A stretch of DNA of 20,839 bases from an uncultured Muribaculaceae bacterium (GCA_910578305.1 CAJTQH010000019.1:1-20839), one strand, 5' to 3'. Shown: positions 7,460 to 14,685, numbered from the stretch's first letter. A program made the numbers and translations. Notes: generated by a model from the letters alone, not told the origin.

Positions 7460-8380
7460 TTACAATAGTTTGATGCTTATGTAGCGTTTGGGGTTTTTCT
7501 TAACGTCGCGCAGAAGGGAGTCAAGGCTTGCGGATGCGGCGTTAAGATTGTTGTAAAGTCCGGTATCGTTGAGCATCAGGCCGAGCGACGATTCGGGGCT
7601 GTTGAGCTTCGCCATGAGCTGTCGAAGTGATTCGGATGTCTGGGCTATATTGTCCACAGTGGCTTGCAGCGGCATGTCTTTAAGCTGGTTTGACACACCT
7701 GAGAGATTGCCGGCTATGGTCGACAGATCTTCGGATATGGTCTTGGCGTTTGCCATTGTAGCCGACGCATCGTTTGCCATGGCCGGCATTTTTGCCATCA
7801 TGGCGTTGAGTTGTACGCTGCCGGCCTCGATGTTTGCAAGGGCGTTGTCGAGATGCTCGATCGAGCTTTTCAGTGCCGGACTTGAGGCTATGGCGTTGAG
7901 TGATGTTATCAATGTGTCTATTTTAGGCATGATGGCGCTGACGGTTGGTAGCAGGTCGTTGGTGACGTCGCTCATGAGTCCCGCCGATCTCTCGCCGATG
8001 ATCACATCGCCTACGTTATAGTAGTTTGTGCCGGATTCCATTTGCAGTTCTATTGACGATGTGCCGAGCATGTCTGTAACCAATACCGCTTTGGAGCCTT
8101 TGGGGATCCGGAGTTCCTTGTTTAGACTCATTTCCACGGTTATATGTCCGGGATTGTCGTATTCATATCTGATGTCGCTCACAAGGCCTACCTTATATCC
8201 GTTGATAGTTACCGGAGCCGATTGTGACAGGCCTGCCACATTGGTATAAGATGCCGTATAGTAGTTTGTCGGCTTGAATATATTGCTGCCCTTCAGGTAT
8301 TCGATGCCGAAAAACAGTACGATTACTGCGATTATAACTGATAGCCCTATTGTGAATTCCTTTGAATGTTTGAATTTCAT
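7460..8380 (-). CDS. MCE family lipid-transport protein (MlaD-like)
   Basis: A 306-aa membrane-anchored periplasmic protein. One N-terminal transmembrane helix (about residues 10-29, IGLSVIIAVIVLFFGIEYL) is followed by one MCE domain (about 37-115), with VAGLSQSAPVTINGYKVGLV and the GTSSIEL strand typical of MlaD. A long, Ala/Ser/Met-rich helical region (about 140-285) lies C-terminal and resembles the tube-forming helices of MCE proteins. These proteins bind phospholipids and shuttle them between inner and outer membranes, usually with an MlaFE-type ABC transporter; that transporter is not in this window. The gene starts 9 bp after the amidase gene stops, so the two are surely co-transcribed. 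An amidase-MCE pairing is recurrent in Bacteroidetes, by recollection of the family. Confidence 0.9.
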   Translation of the reverse strand: MKFKHSKEFTIGLSVIIAVIVLFFGIEYLKGSNIFKPTNYYTASYTNVAGLSQSAPVTINGYKVGLVSDIRYEYDNPGHITVEMSLNKELRIPKGSKAVLVTDMLGTSSIELQMESGTNYYNVGDVIIGERSAGLMSDVTNDLLPTVSAIMPKIDTLITSLNAIASSPALKSSIEHLDNALANIEAGSVQLNAMMAKMPAMANDASATMANAKTISEDLSTIAGNLSGVSNQLKDMPLQATVDNIAQTSESLRQLMAKLNSPESSLGLMLNDTGLYNNLNAASASLDSLLRDVKKNPKRYISIKLL

Positions 8381-8389
8381 GTTTAAGTG

Positions 8390-9505
8390 TTATTTAATAC
8401 GTTTGCCATTTTGCATTTTAATAATAAATGCGTCTGGAAATTTTTTTCTTACTTTGTTGAGATCGTCCGTTGCGGCTTTCTGCGACTTGTATTCGCCACA
8501 TGTATATTTGTAAGAGCGGCCGTCTGTGTAGTATGTAACGTGTTCGAGGTCTTTGAACTGCGATGATCTTTCTGCCAGTTTCCGTGGTGAAGTGAGAAAT
8601 TGTATACGATAAGTGATATTGCCGGACGCTGTGGGGGCAGTGCCGGTTTCGGTTTCCGGCAAAACGGATGAGGAGTCGCTGTGGCGCTCGTTGCAGTCTG
8701 TATCATATTCGGCTTTTGTGTTTAAGAACTTTGCCACACCGTTGCAGATGGCCTGAGCTATCTTCTGCTGGCCTGCCTCGGAATTGAGATATCGTTCTCG
8801 CTGTGGATTGCAGATGAAGTCCATTTCGACAAGTACGGTGGGGACTGTGGCGTGTTTCAAAAGAAATATTTTGCTGCTTTCGCGTACCTTATTGTCTTTA
8901 AGACCGGCATAACTTGTGAGCTGGTGTTGTATGGCAGCTGCCACATCGTTGCTCTTGCCTTGCATCTTATTCTGGCTTATCTCTGCGAAGATGTAATATT
9001 CGGGCGAGTTGTCAAATCCCTGATAGCGTGTCGTATGATCAGGTTCAAGCAGAATTGACTGATTTTCGCGAATGGCAATGTCGAGATTCGCGTCTGCTGC
9101 ATCCGGACCGAGCACATAGACCGATGTCCCTGACAGGTTCTGCCTGTTTTTATTTTCGTATGCGGCTGAATTGCAGTGAAGCGATATGAATAGGTTGGCA
9201 TTGGCGTTTTTTGCTTTCTGTACACGTCCGTCAAGTGTCACAAACACATCTGTTGTACGTGTGAAGACCACTTTTATATCCTTGTGCTGTGTGCTGAATA
9301 TTTCGCCAAGAGCCTTGGCCACAGCAAGATTGATGTCTTTTTCTTTGGTGGTTTTTCCCAAAGCTCCGGCATCATGGCCTCCATGGCCGGCATCGATCAC
9401 CACTGTAAACTGGCGTTTGGCTGTGGCACCGGCGATGCTGTGCCCGATCAACAGCATTGTCAGCAACATGGCGCATAGGCGGAGTGTGTGGCGAATGGAA
9501 GTCAT
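8390..9505 (-). CDS. N-acetylmuramoyl-L-alanine amidase with C-terminal SPOR-like domain
   Basis: Cleaves the amide bond between N-acetylmuramic acid and L-Ala in peptidoglycan, in the periplasm. The 371-aa protein has an N-terminal signal peptide (about residues 1-29, hydrophobic LCAMLLTMLLIGHSIAGATA). An Amidase_3 catalytic domain (about 33-265) follows with zinc ligands His41 (VVIDAGHGGHD), Glu55 (KEKDINLA) and His110 (LFISLHCNSA), and catalytic Glu227 (VLVEMDFI). After a Ser/Thr/Pro-rich linker, the last about 75 residues (ITYRIQFLTSPRKL to the end) look like a SPOR-type peptidoglycan-binding domain that would direct it to division sites. It is first in a two-gene operon with the MCE gene and divergent from the GldB-like gene, with a -7 element at 9523-9530. 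Confidence 0.93.
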   Translation of the reverse strand: MTSIRHTLRLCAMLLTMLLIGHSIAGATAKRQFTVVIDAGHGGHDAGALGKTTKEKDINLAVAKALGEIFSTQHKDIKVVFTRTTDVFVTLDGRVQKAKNANANLFISLHCNSAAYENKNRQNLSGTSVYVLGPDAADANLDIAIRENQSILLEPDHTTRYQGFDNSPEYYIFAEISQNKMQGKSNDVAAAIQHQLTSYAGLKDNKVRESSKIFLLKHATVPTVLVEMDFICNPQRERYLNSEAGQQKIAQAICNGVAKFLNTKAEYDTDCNERHSDSSSVLPETETGTAPTASGNITYRIQFLTSPRKLAERSSQFKDLEHVTYYTDGRSYKYTCGEYKSQKAATDDLNKVRKKFPDAFIIKMQNGKRIK

Positions 9506-9522
9506 GATCTATAAATTTGTGG

Positions 9523-9530
9523 CAAAATTA
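9523..9530 (-). promoter_or_regulatory. Bacteroidetes -7 element for the amidase-MCE operon
   Basis: On the minus strand this reads TAATTTTG, an exact TAnnTTTG match, 17 bp before the amidase ATG at 9505. No clear -33 element at the expected distance. Confidence 0.5.
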
Positions 9531-9568
9531 CAAAAAAGATGTTTTAATAGCTGAATTTAATACCTCAT

Positions 9569-9603
9569 TTTGGCCAAAGATGTTCAATAAATAAGTAATT
9601 TTG
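9569..9603 (+). promoter_or_regulatory. Promoter for the GldB-like gene
   Basis: TAATTTTG at 9596-9603 matches the -7 consensus exactly. TTTG at 9569-9572 could be the -33 element, though the 23-bp spacer is longer than the usual 19-21. Confidence 0.5.
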
Positions 9604-9605
9604 AC

Positions 9606-9653
9606 ATATTAATGAATGTGTGATATGAAATATTAATGAATGTGTGATATGAA
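9606..9653 (+). repeat. 24-bp tandem duplication covering the translation start
   Basis: Two identical 24-bp units, 9606-9629 and 9630-9653, abut each other. The second contains the start codon ATG at 9649. The first contains the equivalent ATG at 9625, which reads Met-Lys-Tyr then stop, so it is a decoy start. Confidence 0.95.
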
Positions 9654-10635
9654 ATTTTCTCAGATACCGGTGATATTCTCGATACTCGGTGCGTTGCTGT
9701 CGTGCGGCAGTGCGGAACATGGCCGTGATTATAGTGCTGTGCCCATTGATCGCTTTGATCTTACTGCGGCCCGATATGCGGCAATTCCGCCATCGGAGAT
9801 CGATTCGGTGCTCGCCCATTATGCTCCGGTGCTGACATTTCTCCGTAGGGCGGTCGGCGTTGATTATGCCGATTCGGTGGTGATGTCACAATATGCCTTG
9901 TCGCCTGCTATGTCGGTGTTCGGGCCGGATGTGGTGAACAGGCTTCCCGACCTGAGCCGGGAAGAGCAGGCGATAGGCGGTGTGTTTGGCCGCATGGCTC
10001 TGGAACTGCCCGATATGGAAGTGCCGAAGCATGTCTATGGCATAATCTCACCATATAATCAGAGCGTTGTGGTGATGGACAGCGTGGTGATAATAGCTCT
10101 CAACCATTATCTTGGAGCCGACTATCCGGGTTATGCCGGATATGTCGATGACTATCTGAAACCACTGAAAGAGTCCGGACGCATTCCTATGGATGTGGCA
10201 GAGTCTCTGATACGTATTCACTGCCCGTATAAGGGTGGAGATGGGACTACGGCTCTGTCGCGTATCCTCTACGAGGGGGCTGTTGTAGAAGCTTTGATGC
10301 GAGTAGTGCCCGATGCTACACTTGCCGGGGTGCTTGGATATGATGCCGGTGCCATGCAGTGGGCCGAAGCCAATGAGCGTAAGGCGTGGAGCGAACTCGT
10401 CTCCCGTGAGTTGCTTTATAGTATCGACCCGATGGTGGCAGACCGTCTTGTGGCTCCTGCGCCTTCAACATCCATACTGACTCCCGACGCGCCCGGACGG
10501 CTTGGCCGTTTTATCGGTTATCGGATTGTACGCGATTATCTTTCGCAGCATCCCGAGACATCGTTGGGCAAACTTCTGTCGGACGATTTTTACGGGGCGG
10601 CACGCACTCTCGTGGATGCGAAATATAAGCCTTGA
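9649..10635 (+). CDS. GldB-like lipoprotein
   Basis: A 328-aa predicted lipoprotein. The signal sequence MKFSQIPVIFSILGALLSC ends in a lipobox (LLSC, Cys19), so the mature protein is membrane-anchored. The rest resembles GldB, named for the gliding-motility lipoprotein of Flavobacteria but also present in non-motile Bacteroidales, where its role is unclear. Matching stretches are SRILYEGAVVEALMRVVPD (about 206-224), the AMQWAEANERKAWSEL region, and PGRLGRFIGYRIVRDYLSQH near the C-terminus. No catalytic motif such as HExxH is seen. ATG 9649 is preferred over the in-frame ATG 9640 because it gives a clean lipoprotein signal. It is followed by a 284-bp gap before the redoxin gene, which has its own promoter. 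Confidence 0.75.
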   Translation: MKFSQIPVIFSILGALLSCGSAEHGRDYSAVPIDRFDLTAARYAAIPPSEIDSVLAHYAPVLTFLRRAVGVDYADSVVMSQYALSPAMSVFGPDVVNRLPDLSREEQAIGGVFGRMALELPDMEVPKHVYGIISPYNQSVVVMDSVVIIALNHYLGADYPGYAGYVDDYLKPLKESGRIPMDVAESLIRIHCPYKGGDGTTALSRILYEGAVVEALMRVVPDATLAGVLGYDAGAMQWAEANERKAWSELVSRELLYSIDPMVADRLVAPAPSTSILTPDAPGRLGRFIGYRIVRDYLSQHPETSLGKLLSDDFYGAARTLVDAKYKP

Positions 10636-10692
10636 ATGCGTGAAACGAGTTGAAAAACACCATGCTTAACCAAATTTAACAAAACTCCCGTA

Positions 10693-10711
10693 AGCCGCTT
10701 GCCAAGCGGCT
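10693..10711. other. 8-bp hairpin in the GldB-redoxin intergenic region
   Basis: AGCCGCTT and AAGCGGCT are exact complements around a 3-nt GCC loop, 57 bp after the GldB-like stop. There is no U tract on either strand, so it is at best a weak terminator or an mRNA 3' end stabiliser. Confidence 0.4.
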
Positions 10712-10745
10712 GGCGAGAGGGTTCGTGATGCATAAAATGCGCTAA

Positions 10746-10775
10746 GTCACCATGTTAATTTTGCCAGGTGGTGAC
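10746..10775. promoter_or_regulatory. Inverted repeat flanking the -33 element of the redoxin promoter
   Basis: GTCACCA (10746-10752) and TGGTGAC (10769-10775) are exact complements separated by 16 bp, and the -33 element lies between them. An 8-bp palindrome, ACAATTGT, follows at 10774-10781. The layout suits a regulator's operator; the regulator is unknown. Confidence 0.4.
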
Positions 10776-10790
10776 AATTGTGTATTTTTG
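10760..10790 (+). promoter_or_regulatory. Bacteroidetes promoter for the redoxin-like gene
   Basis: TTTG at 10760-10763 (-33) and TATTTTTG at 10783-10790 (-7, matching TAnnTTTG) are separated by exactly 19 bp, one of the best promoter matches in the window. The leader to ATG 10920 would be about 120 nt and contains a small GCCGA/TCGGC hairpin at 10836-10848. Confidence 0.65.
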
Positions 10791-10919
10791 CAGTGTTATT
10801 CTTAACGTTATCGCTCAAAGAGTTGATGCGATACAGCCGAAAATCGGCACGTTCAGCGGTATTGAAATGCAATTGGCAGACAGATCCGATGAACGAATGT
10901 TTAATGAAAAAAGAATGTA

Positions 10920-11414
10920 ATGAAGAAAACAATGTCGATCATTGCGCTCTTCGTGGTTCTTCTGTTTACTGTATCGGCCAATACCGAGCGGGCGTACACT
11001 GCCGTTGAAGGCATCAATGCTCCGGATTTCAAGGTGGTTGGCATCGACGGTAGCGAAAAGTCGCTGTCGGGATACAGAGGACGTTATGTGCTGGTGAATT
11101 TCTGGTCGTCGACCGACGCCGAATCACGCATATCGGCAGGGCGATATGCTCGTTATGCCGGTAACGCCGCAGAAGAACGGTTCGTCTTGCTTGCGGTCAA
11201 TTTCGACCGTAGCGAACGCCTTTTTCGTGAGATAGTGCGTCGCGACGGACTTATGGCGGAGTCGCAGTCTATTGTCAAGGCCGACGAGGCATCCTCGCTT
11301 ATTGAGGAATATGCCATGGCCAAAGGCTTGCAGTCATTTCTTATCGACCCGCATGGTCGGATTGCAGCTGTTAATCCATCAATTACTAAGATCGCTTCGA
11401 TCGTAGGCGATTAG
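10920..11414 (+). CDS. Exported thioredoxin-fold (redoxin/TlpA-like) protein lacking CxxC
   Basis: A 164-aa protein with an N-terminal signal sequence (about residues 1-20, MSIIALFVVLLFTVSA) and a TlpA/AhpC-type thioredoxin fold. The domain begins INAPDFKVVGIDGSEKSLSG, followed by YRGRYVLVNFWSSTDAES (about 52-69) and SFLIDPHGRIAAVNPS near the end. In active relatives the NFW is followed by a CxxC pair; here the residues are SSTDAES and there is no cysteine in the mature protein. The usual cis-Pro before FLID is also replaced (GLQSFLID). It therefore cannot do thiol-disulfide exchange by the standard mechanism and may be structural or a binding protein. It has its own promoter and a terminator 9 bp after the stop. 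Confidence 0.8.
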   Translation: MKKTMSIIALFVVLLFTVSANTERAYTAVEGINAPDFKVVGIDGSEKSLSGYRGRYVLVNFWSSTDAESRISAGRYARYAGNAAEERFVLLAVNFDRSERLFREIVRRDGLMAESQSIVKADEASSLIEEYAMAKGLQSFLIDPHGRIAAVNPSITKIASIVGD

Positions 11415-11422
11415 AAACGCGC

Positions 11423-11460
11423 AAGGCCGGTGCAAGGATTATGAAGCACCAGCCTTTTTT
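11423..11460 (+). terminator. Rho-independent terminator after the redoxin-like gene
   Basis: Arms 11423-11433 and 11446-11456 pair over 11 positions with one mismatch (AAGGCCGGTGC / GCACCAGCCTT), with a 12-nt loop and a run of six T. It also separates this gene from the convergent glutamine synthetase gene. Confidence 0.82.
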
Positions 11461-11490
11461 GTATGTCTGCTATCCGATATTGACAGTCGG

Positions 11491-13002
11491 TTATCCGCAG
11501 TGGAAGTAGCGGTCCACGAGTTCGCGCATCAGCTTCATGTCGGCTCGGGCCTGTTTCACCAGTTCCTTGTCGTCGAATGCTTGCAGACGTGCCACTGTGG
11601 CGTCTATTATGGATTTTGTAAATACACCACCTTGCTCATAAATGTCGCGGTCGTGTTCGAGAGCTTCGGCCGATTCGCAGCAAGATGCCGGAAGATGGCT
11701 CAGAGATGCTGTCCGTGCGGCGTTTTCGGTGCGGTGTATGTCAACATCCACATATGTGTCGGCCGCTTTACCGAGGGCATCAGTCATTTCCCATCCGTGG
11801 CGGCAGGCTACGGCCAGTGAGGCCATAAGCAGGTACACATCGGCTGATCCGTCGGCCGAGCGTATCTCCACGGTCTGCTTGCGGTCTGCTGCGCCTTTGG
11901 CTGCACATGACCCCGGATTGGCTGCGGCGCACATATCGGTGTCTGCAGTCCATCCCAGAGGAACGCGCACGAGTACCGATCGGTTGCGGTCGCCCCAGCA
12001 TACGTTGGTCGGAGCTTCCTGATGCGGCACCAGGCGGAAGTAGGATGTTGGATTGGTGTTGCCGAACGCAGTTATGGACGGAGCCATATCCATCATTCCG
12101 GCTATGGCGCGTCGGGCGGTTTCGCTTAGCTCGCGGTTATCGGCAAGCATCATGTTGCGGCCTGTTTCCGGGTCTGTCATGCGCATGTGGATGTGTAGAC
12201 CCGATCCGGCTTTTCCGGTGGTTATTTTGGGCGCGAAAGTGACCGTGAGGTTTGACCGGTGGGCCAGATTGCGTATGATCCATTTGGCTATGACAAGCTG
12301 ATCGGCCGCATTTTGAGCGCGTACGGGCAGAAACTCTATTTCATTCTGTTCGTAGGTGAGTCCGTCGGCGGTAAAGTTGCCCACCTCGGAGTGGCCGTAT
12401 TTGATCTGTCCGCCGGCCTGTGCTATATAGCTCATGCAGAGGGCGCGGAAATCACCTGTCTTTGCAAACGGAGCCGACTCGTGATATCCGCGCTGGTCTG
12501 TGGCCGGATAGCTGTCGGTCTCTGGAGCTATGACATAGTATTCCAGCTCGCCCATGGCCTCGAACTGCAGGCCGGTGACGCGGGTAAATTCGCGGCAGGC
12601 CTTGTCGAGGATATGTTCCGGAGAATTGTCGAGCGGATTGCCTTCTTTGTCAAAGAATGTGCAAAGCATGGTCACCGTAGGCAACGGTGCGAACGGGTCG
12701 AGAAAAGCAGTGCTGAAACGCGGCATCACGTAGAGGTCGCTGTTGCCGGCTTCGATATGTGAAAACAGGCTTGAGCCGTCGACGCGCTCTCCGTAGCTTA
12801 GTATGGTGTCGAGATATATGGCGTCGTTGATTACGAAATTAAGTGTCTTAAGACGTCCGTCGCCGGCCGGATACATGAAGTTGATCATGTCTATGCCTTG
12901 CTGTGTCACGTAAGTTATTATGTCATCTTTTGTAAATTCACTGGCGGGCTTGCCAAGAGTCGTTACCAGATGATTCTTGTTGAGGGAAATTTCGGTATTC
13001 AT
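11491..13002 (-). CDS. Glutamine synthetase (type I-like)
   Basis: Makes glutamine from glutamate, ammonia and ATP in the cytoplasm. The 503-aa length fits a GSI-type subunit; it is much shorter than the roughly 730-aa GSIII that many Bacteroidales also carry. Visible motifs are a beta-grasp N-terminal region, metal-binding GELEYYV (Glu152, Glu154), the EVGNFTADGLTYEQNEIEF block (about 206-224), ATP/ammonia site GSGLHIHMRM (about 266-275), RLVPHQEAPTNVCWGDRNRS (about 323-342) and VEIRSADGSADVYLL (about 386-400). The Tyr-adenylylation loop of enterobacterial GlnA is not recognisable. It starts 2 bp after the DUF2007 gene stops, so the two are co-transcribed. The motif after RLVP is HQEAPTNVCW where PGYEAPVNIAYS is usual, a divergent subfamily; related glutamate-amine ligases are an alternative. 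Confidence 0.87.
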   Translation of the reverse strand: MNTEISLNKNHLVTTLGKPASEFTKDDIITYVTQQGIDMINFMYPAGDGRLKTLNFVINDAIYLDTILSYGERVDGSSLFSHIEAGNSDLYVMPRFSTAFLDPFAPLPTVTMLCTFFDKEGNPLDNSPEHILDKACREFTRVTGLQFEAMGELEYYVIAPETDSYPATDQRGYHESAPFAKTGDFRALCMSYIAQAGGQIKYGHSEVGNFTADGLTYEQNEIEFLPVRAQNAADQLVIAKWIIRNLAHRSNLTVTFAPKITTGKAGSGLHIHMRMTDPETGRNMMLADNRELSETARRAIAGMMDMAPSITAFGNTNPTSYFRLVPHQEAPTNVCWGDRNRSVLVRVPLGWTADTDMCAAANPGSCAAKGAADRKQTVEIRSADGSADVYLLMASLAVACRHGWEMTDALGKAADTYVDVDIHRTENAARTASLSHLPASCCESAEALEHDRDIYEQGGVFTKSIIDATVARLQAFDDKELVKQARADMKLMRELVDRYFHCG

Positions 13003-13004
13003 GA

Positions 13005-13256
13005 TTATTCGCCTGAAAGGTTAAGTGAATCGATTATTTTATTGGCCCTGTCAAGGTCACGTCCTTTGACCATAAGTCTGAGTCCGCCAAGTTGATTGAG
13101 CCCTATAGGATATATTCGTGAAAATAATTCGTTGTCAATTGTACAGATTATACCTTCTTGTTCAAGTGCCGCTTTGGCTATGAGGGCTTCTGTATCAGAA
13201 CTGAACTCCCGACACAATATGATCTTATCGTCATTGCGGTTGTAGGTTATAGCCAT
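13005..13256 (-). CDS. DUF2007 domain protein
   Basis: An 83-aa protein resembling the DUF2007 family (annotated as putative signal-transducing protein; function not established). CREFSSDTEALIAKAALEQEGI (from about residue 15) has the helix pattern of the family, and GLRLMVKGRDLDRANKIID near the C-terminus is its typical ending; the fold is probably PII/ferredoxin-like. No signal peptide or membrane segment. It is the first gene of a two-gene unit with glutamine synthetase (2-bp gap), which hints at a role connected with nitrogen status, by position only. Its ATG lies about 20 bp after a terminator-like hairpin that is itself inside the predicted leader. Confidence 0.75.
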   Translation of the reverse strand: MAITYNRNDDKIILCREFSSDTEALIAKAALEQEGIICTIDNELFSRIYPIGLNQLGGLRLMVKGRDLDRANKIIDSLNLSGE

Positions 13257-13275
13257 AGATATTGTTAATTAAAAT

Positions 13276-13305
13276 AAAAAGGGCCTACTCGCATAGTCCC
13301 TTTTT
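13276..13305 (-). terminator. Terminator-like hairpin in the leader of DUF2007-glutamine synthetase
   Basis: AAAAAGGG (13276-13283) pairs exactly with CCCTTTTT (13298-13305), with an inner CTA/TAG step and a CTCGCA loop. On the minus strand the distal arm continues as TTTTTATTTT, a good U tract. It could end transcription from the upstream lpxH side, end a small RNA, or act as an attenuator for the DUF2007 gene. Confidence 0.7.
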
Positions 13306-13363
13306 ATGAGTTTCCAATAGGTACAATTTCTAAGGTAAAAAAGATTGTGTTAGGTTTGTACCG

Positions 13364-13396
13364 CAAAGGTATCTCTAAAAATCGGCCTTTGACAAA
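13364..13396 (-). promoter_or_regulatory. Bacteroidetes promoter upstream of the leader hairpin
   Basis: On the minus strand TTTG (13396-13393) and TACCTTTG (13371-13364, exact TAnnTTTG match) are separated by 21 bp. Transcription would start near 13357, about 100 nt before the DUF2007 ATG and upstream of the hairpin at 13276-13305. Confidence 0.6.
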
Positions 13397-13520
13397 CATT
13401 TTTATATGTTTTGCAGCAGTGTTTTTAATGATATATTTGGTGTTGCAAAGCTTAATGTGTTGGTGGTCAGAGATGTGTTGGAGGTTGTGAGGAGAAGTGC
13501 TGATTGTTAAGCATTGTTAA

Positions 13521-14288
13521 TTATATGCCATTTTGCTGATTTTTCATCTTTTCAAGCCTGAATTCTCTGCCGTCCCACACGCCGTAGGTCATGAGCCGGA
13601 AGCCGTCGCCAAGCACTATCAGACGCGAATCGGGTGCTATGGTTTTGTCTGTGGCTATGTGACGGTGCCCGAACACAAAGTAGTCTACATGGCCGTTTTC
13701 CTGCATATATCGGTCTGCAAATTTCATCAGCGGATCGTCATGGGCTATGTCGTCGGGATATATGAAGCCGGGATTCAGGCGGCTGTGCTTCGACCACCGG
13801 TGCGCGAATCCCACTGTCCACCGCGGATGTATGGCGGCATATAGCCATTGGGCGAAGCGGTTGCGGAACAAGCTCCGCATCATGCGGTACGAACGTCGCA
13901 TCTCGCCCACGCCATCGCCGTGTTCCATCACAAACCGGCGATTGTCTATCATACAGTCAAGCACTCCGTCAACCACCGTCAGGCCTATTTCCGATGGCAG
14001 ATAGTCAAATATCCATATATCATGGTTGCCCTTAAGCCATGTTATCTTCACGCCATTGTCGGCCAGTTCGGCCAGAGCGCCGAAAAAACGTACATATCCC
14101 CTGGGTACCACCGTACGGTACTCATACCAGTAGTCAAGTATGTCGCCGAGCAGATATATTGCCTTGGCTGTGGGGGCTATCGACCGCAGCCAGCCCACAA
14201 GGCGACGTTCATGTTCATGTCGGTCGGCTATGTATCCGGCGCCGATGTGCATGTCGCTTATGAAATATGTGCGGTCGCGTAGTGTCAT
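13521..14288 (-). CDS. UDP-2,3-diacylglucosamine diphosphatase-type metallophosphoesterase (LpxH family)
   Basis: A 255-aa calcineurin-like phosphoesterase. In lipid A synthesis LpxH splits UDP-2,3-diacylglucosamine into lipid X and UMP at the inner membrane's cytoplasmic face. All metal motifs are visible: SDMHIG (Asp12, His14), GDILD (Asp49), GNHD (about 87-90), EHGDG (about 122-126) and the C-terminal FGHRH. YLLGDILDYWYEY and the HPRWTVGFAHRWSKHSR insert fit the Bacteroidetes LpxH-like group. The frame also offers TTG at 14309, which would overlap the upstream stop as TTGA; ATG 14288 is chosen as stronger. It forms a unit with the DUF59 gene. Related phosphatases of other substrates cannot be excluded. 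Confidence 0.82.
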   Translation of the reverse strand: MTLRDRTYFISDMHIGAGYIADRHEHERRLVGWLRSIAPTAKAIYLLGDILDYWYEYRTVVPRGYVRFFGALAELADNGVKITWLKGNHDIWIFDYLPSEIGLTVVDGVLDCMIDNRRFVMEHGDGVGEMRRSYRMMRSLFRNRFAQWLYAAIHPRWTVGFAHRWSKHSRLNPGFIYPDDIAHDDPLMKFADRYMQENGHVDYFVFGHRHIATDKTIAPDSRLIVLGDGFRLMTYGVWDGREFRLEKMKNQQNGI

Positions 14289-14305
14289 GCTCAGTGTCGT
14301 GCGGG

Positions 14306-14629
14306 TCAAAGAAATCCTAATTCAAGTTTGGCTTCCTCGCTCATCATGTCCTTGTTCCATTCAGGTTCAAACACAATGTTGATATCCACGCTTGCTATGC
14401 CCTCGATGCTTTCGAGTTTCATGCGCATGTCTTCAATTATGAAGTCGGCCGCCGGGCAGTTGGGGGCGGTAAGCGTCATGTCGATGTGCAGGTTTGCGTC
14501 GTCGTCGATGTCGATCTTGTAGATAAGCCCCAGGCTGTACACGTCGACCGGAATCTCCGGATCATACACCGTGCGGAGCATATCAAGCACTTTTTCTTCT
14601 AAAGCTAATCGTTGTTCTGCTGTAATCAT
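14306..14629 (-). CDS. DUF59/MIP18 family Fe-S assembly protein (SufT-like)
   Basis: A 107-aa protein of the MIP18/PaaD/SufT group, which helps assemble or transfer iron-sulfur clusters in the cytoplasm. The family core is clear: VYDPEIPVDVYSLGLIYKI (about residues 21-39), followed by MTLTAPNCPAADFI (about 51-64) with the conserved Cys58. Length is that of a single-domain member, without the Mrp/ApbC ATPase fusion seen elsewhere. A -7 element ends 7 bp before its ATG, so its leader is very short. It is followed directly by the LpxH-type gene (17 bp to the ATG at 14288). Confidence 0.87.
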   Translation of the reverse strand: MITAEQRLALEEKVLDMLRTVYDPEIPVDVYSLGLIYKIDIDDDANLHIDMTLTAPNCPAADFIIEDMRMKLESIEGIASVDINIVFEPEWNKDMMSEEAKLELGFL

Positions 14630-14636
14630 AATATCG

Positions 14637-14668
14637 CAAATTTACTCATTACTTATATCCTGTGCAAG
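14637..14668 (-). promoter_or_regulatory. Promoter for the DUF59-LpxH unit
   Basis: On the minus strand TAAATTTG (14644-14637) matches TAnnTTTG exactly, with CTTG (14668-14665) 20 bp upstream as a -33 element. The -7 element ends 7 bp before ATG 14629, implying an almost leaderless mRNA. Confidence 0.55.
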
Positions 14669-14685
14669 TCCGTGCGCATAAAAGA

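Noticed and set aside
7280..7468. 62-codon plus-strand frame between dnaA and the MCE gene
   Set aside because: No domain, signal or good start context; it runs through the hairpin at 7366-7418 and into the end of the MCE gene on the other strand.
10778..11008. 76-codon frame upstream of and overlapping the redoxin-like gene
   Set aside because: It starts inside the predicted promoter and overlaps the redoxin signal-peptide region in another frame. A shorter version from ATG 10826 has no recognisable features.
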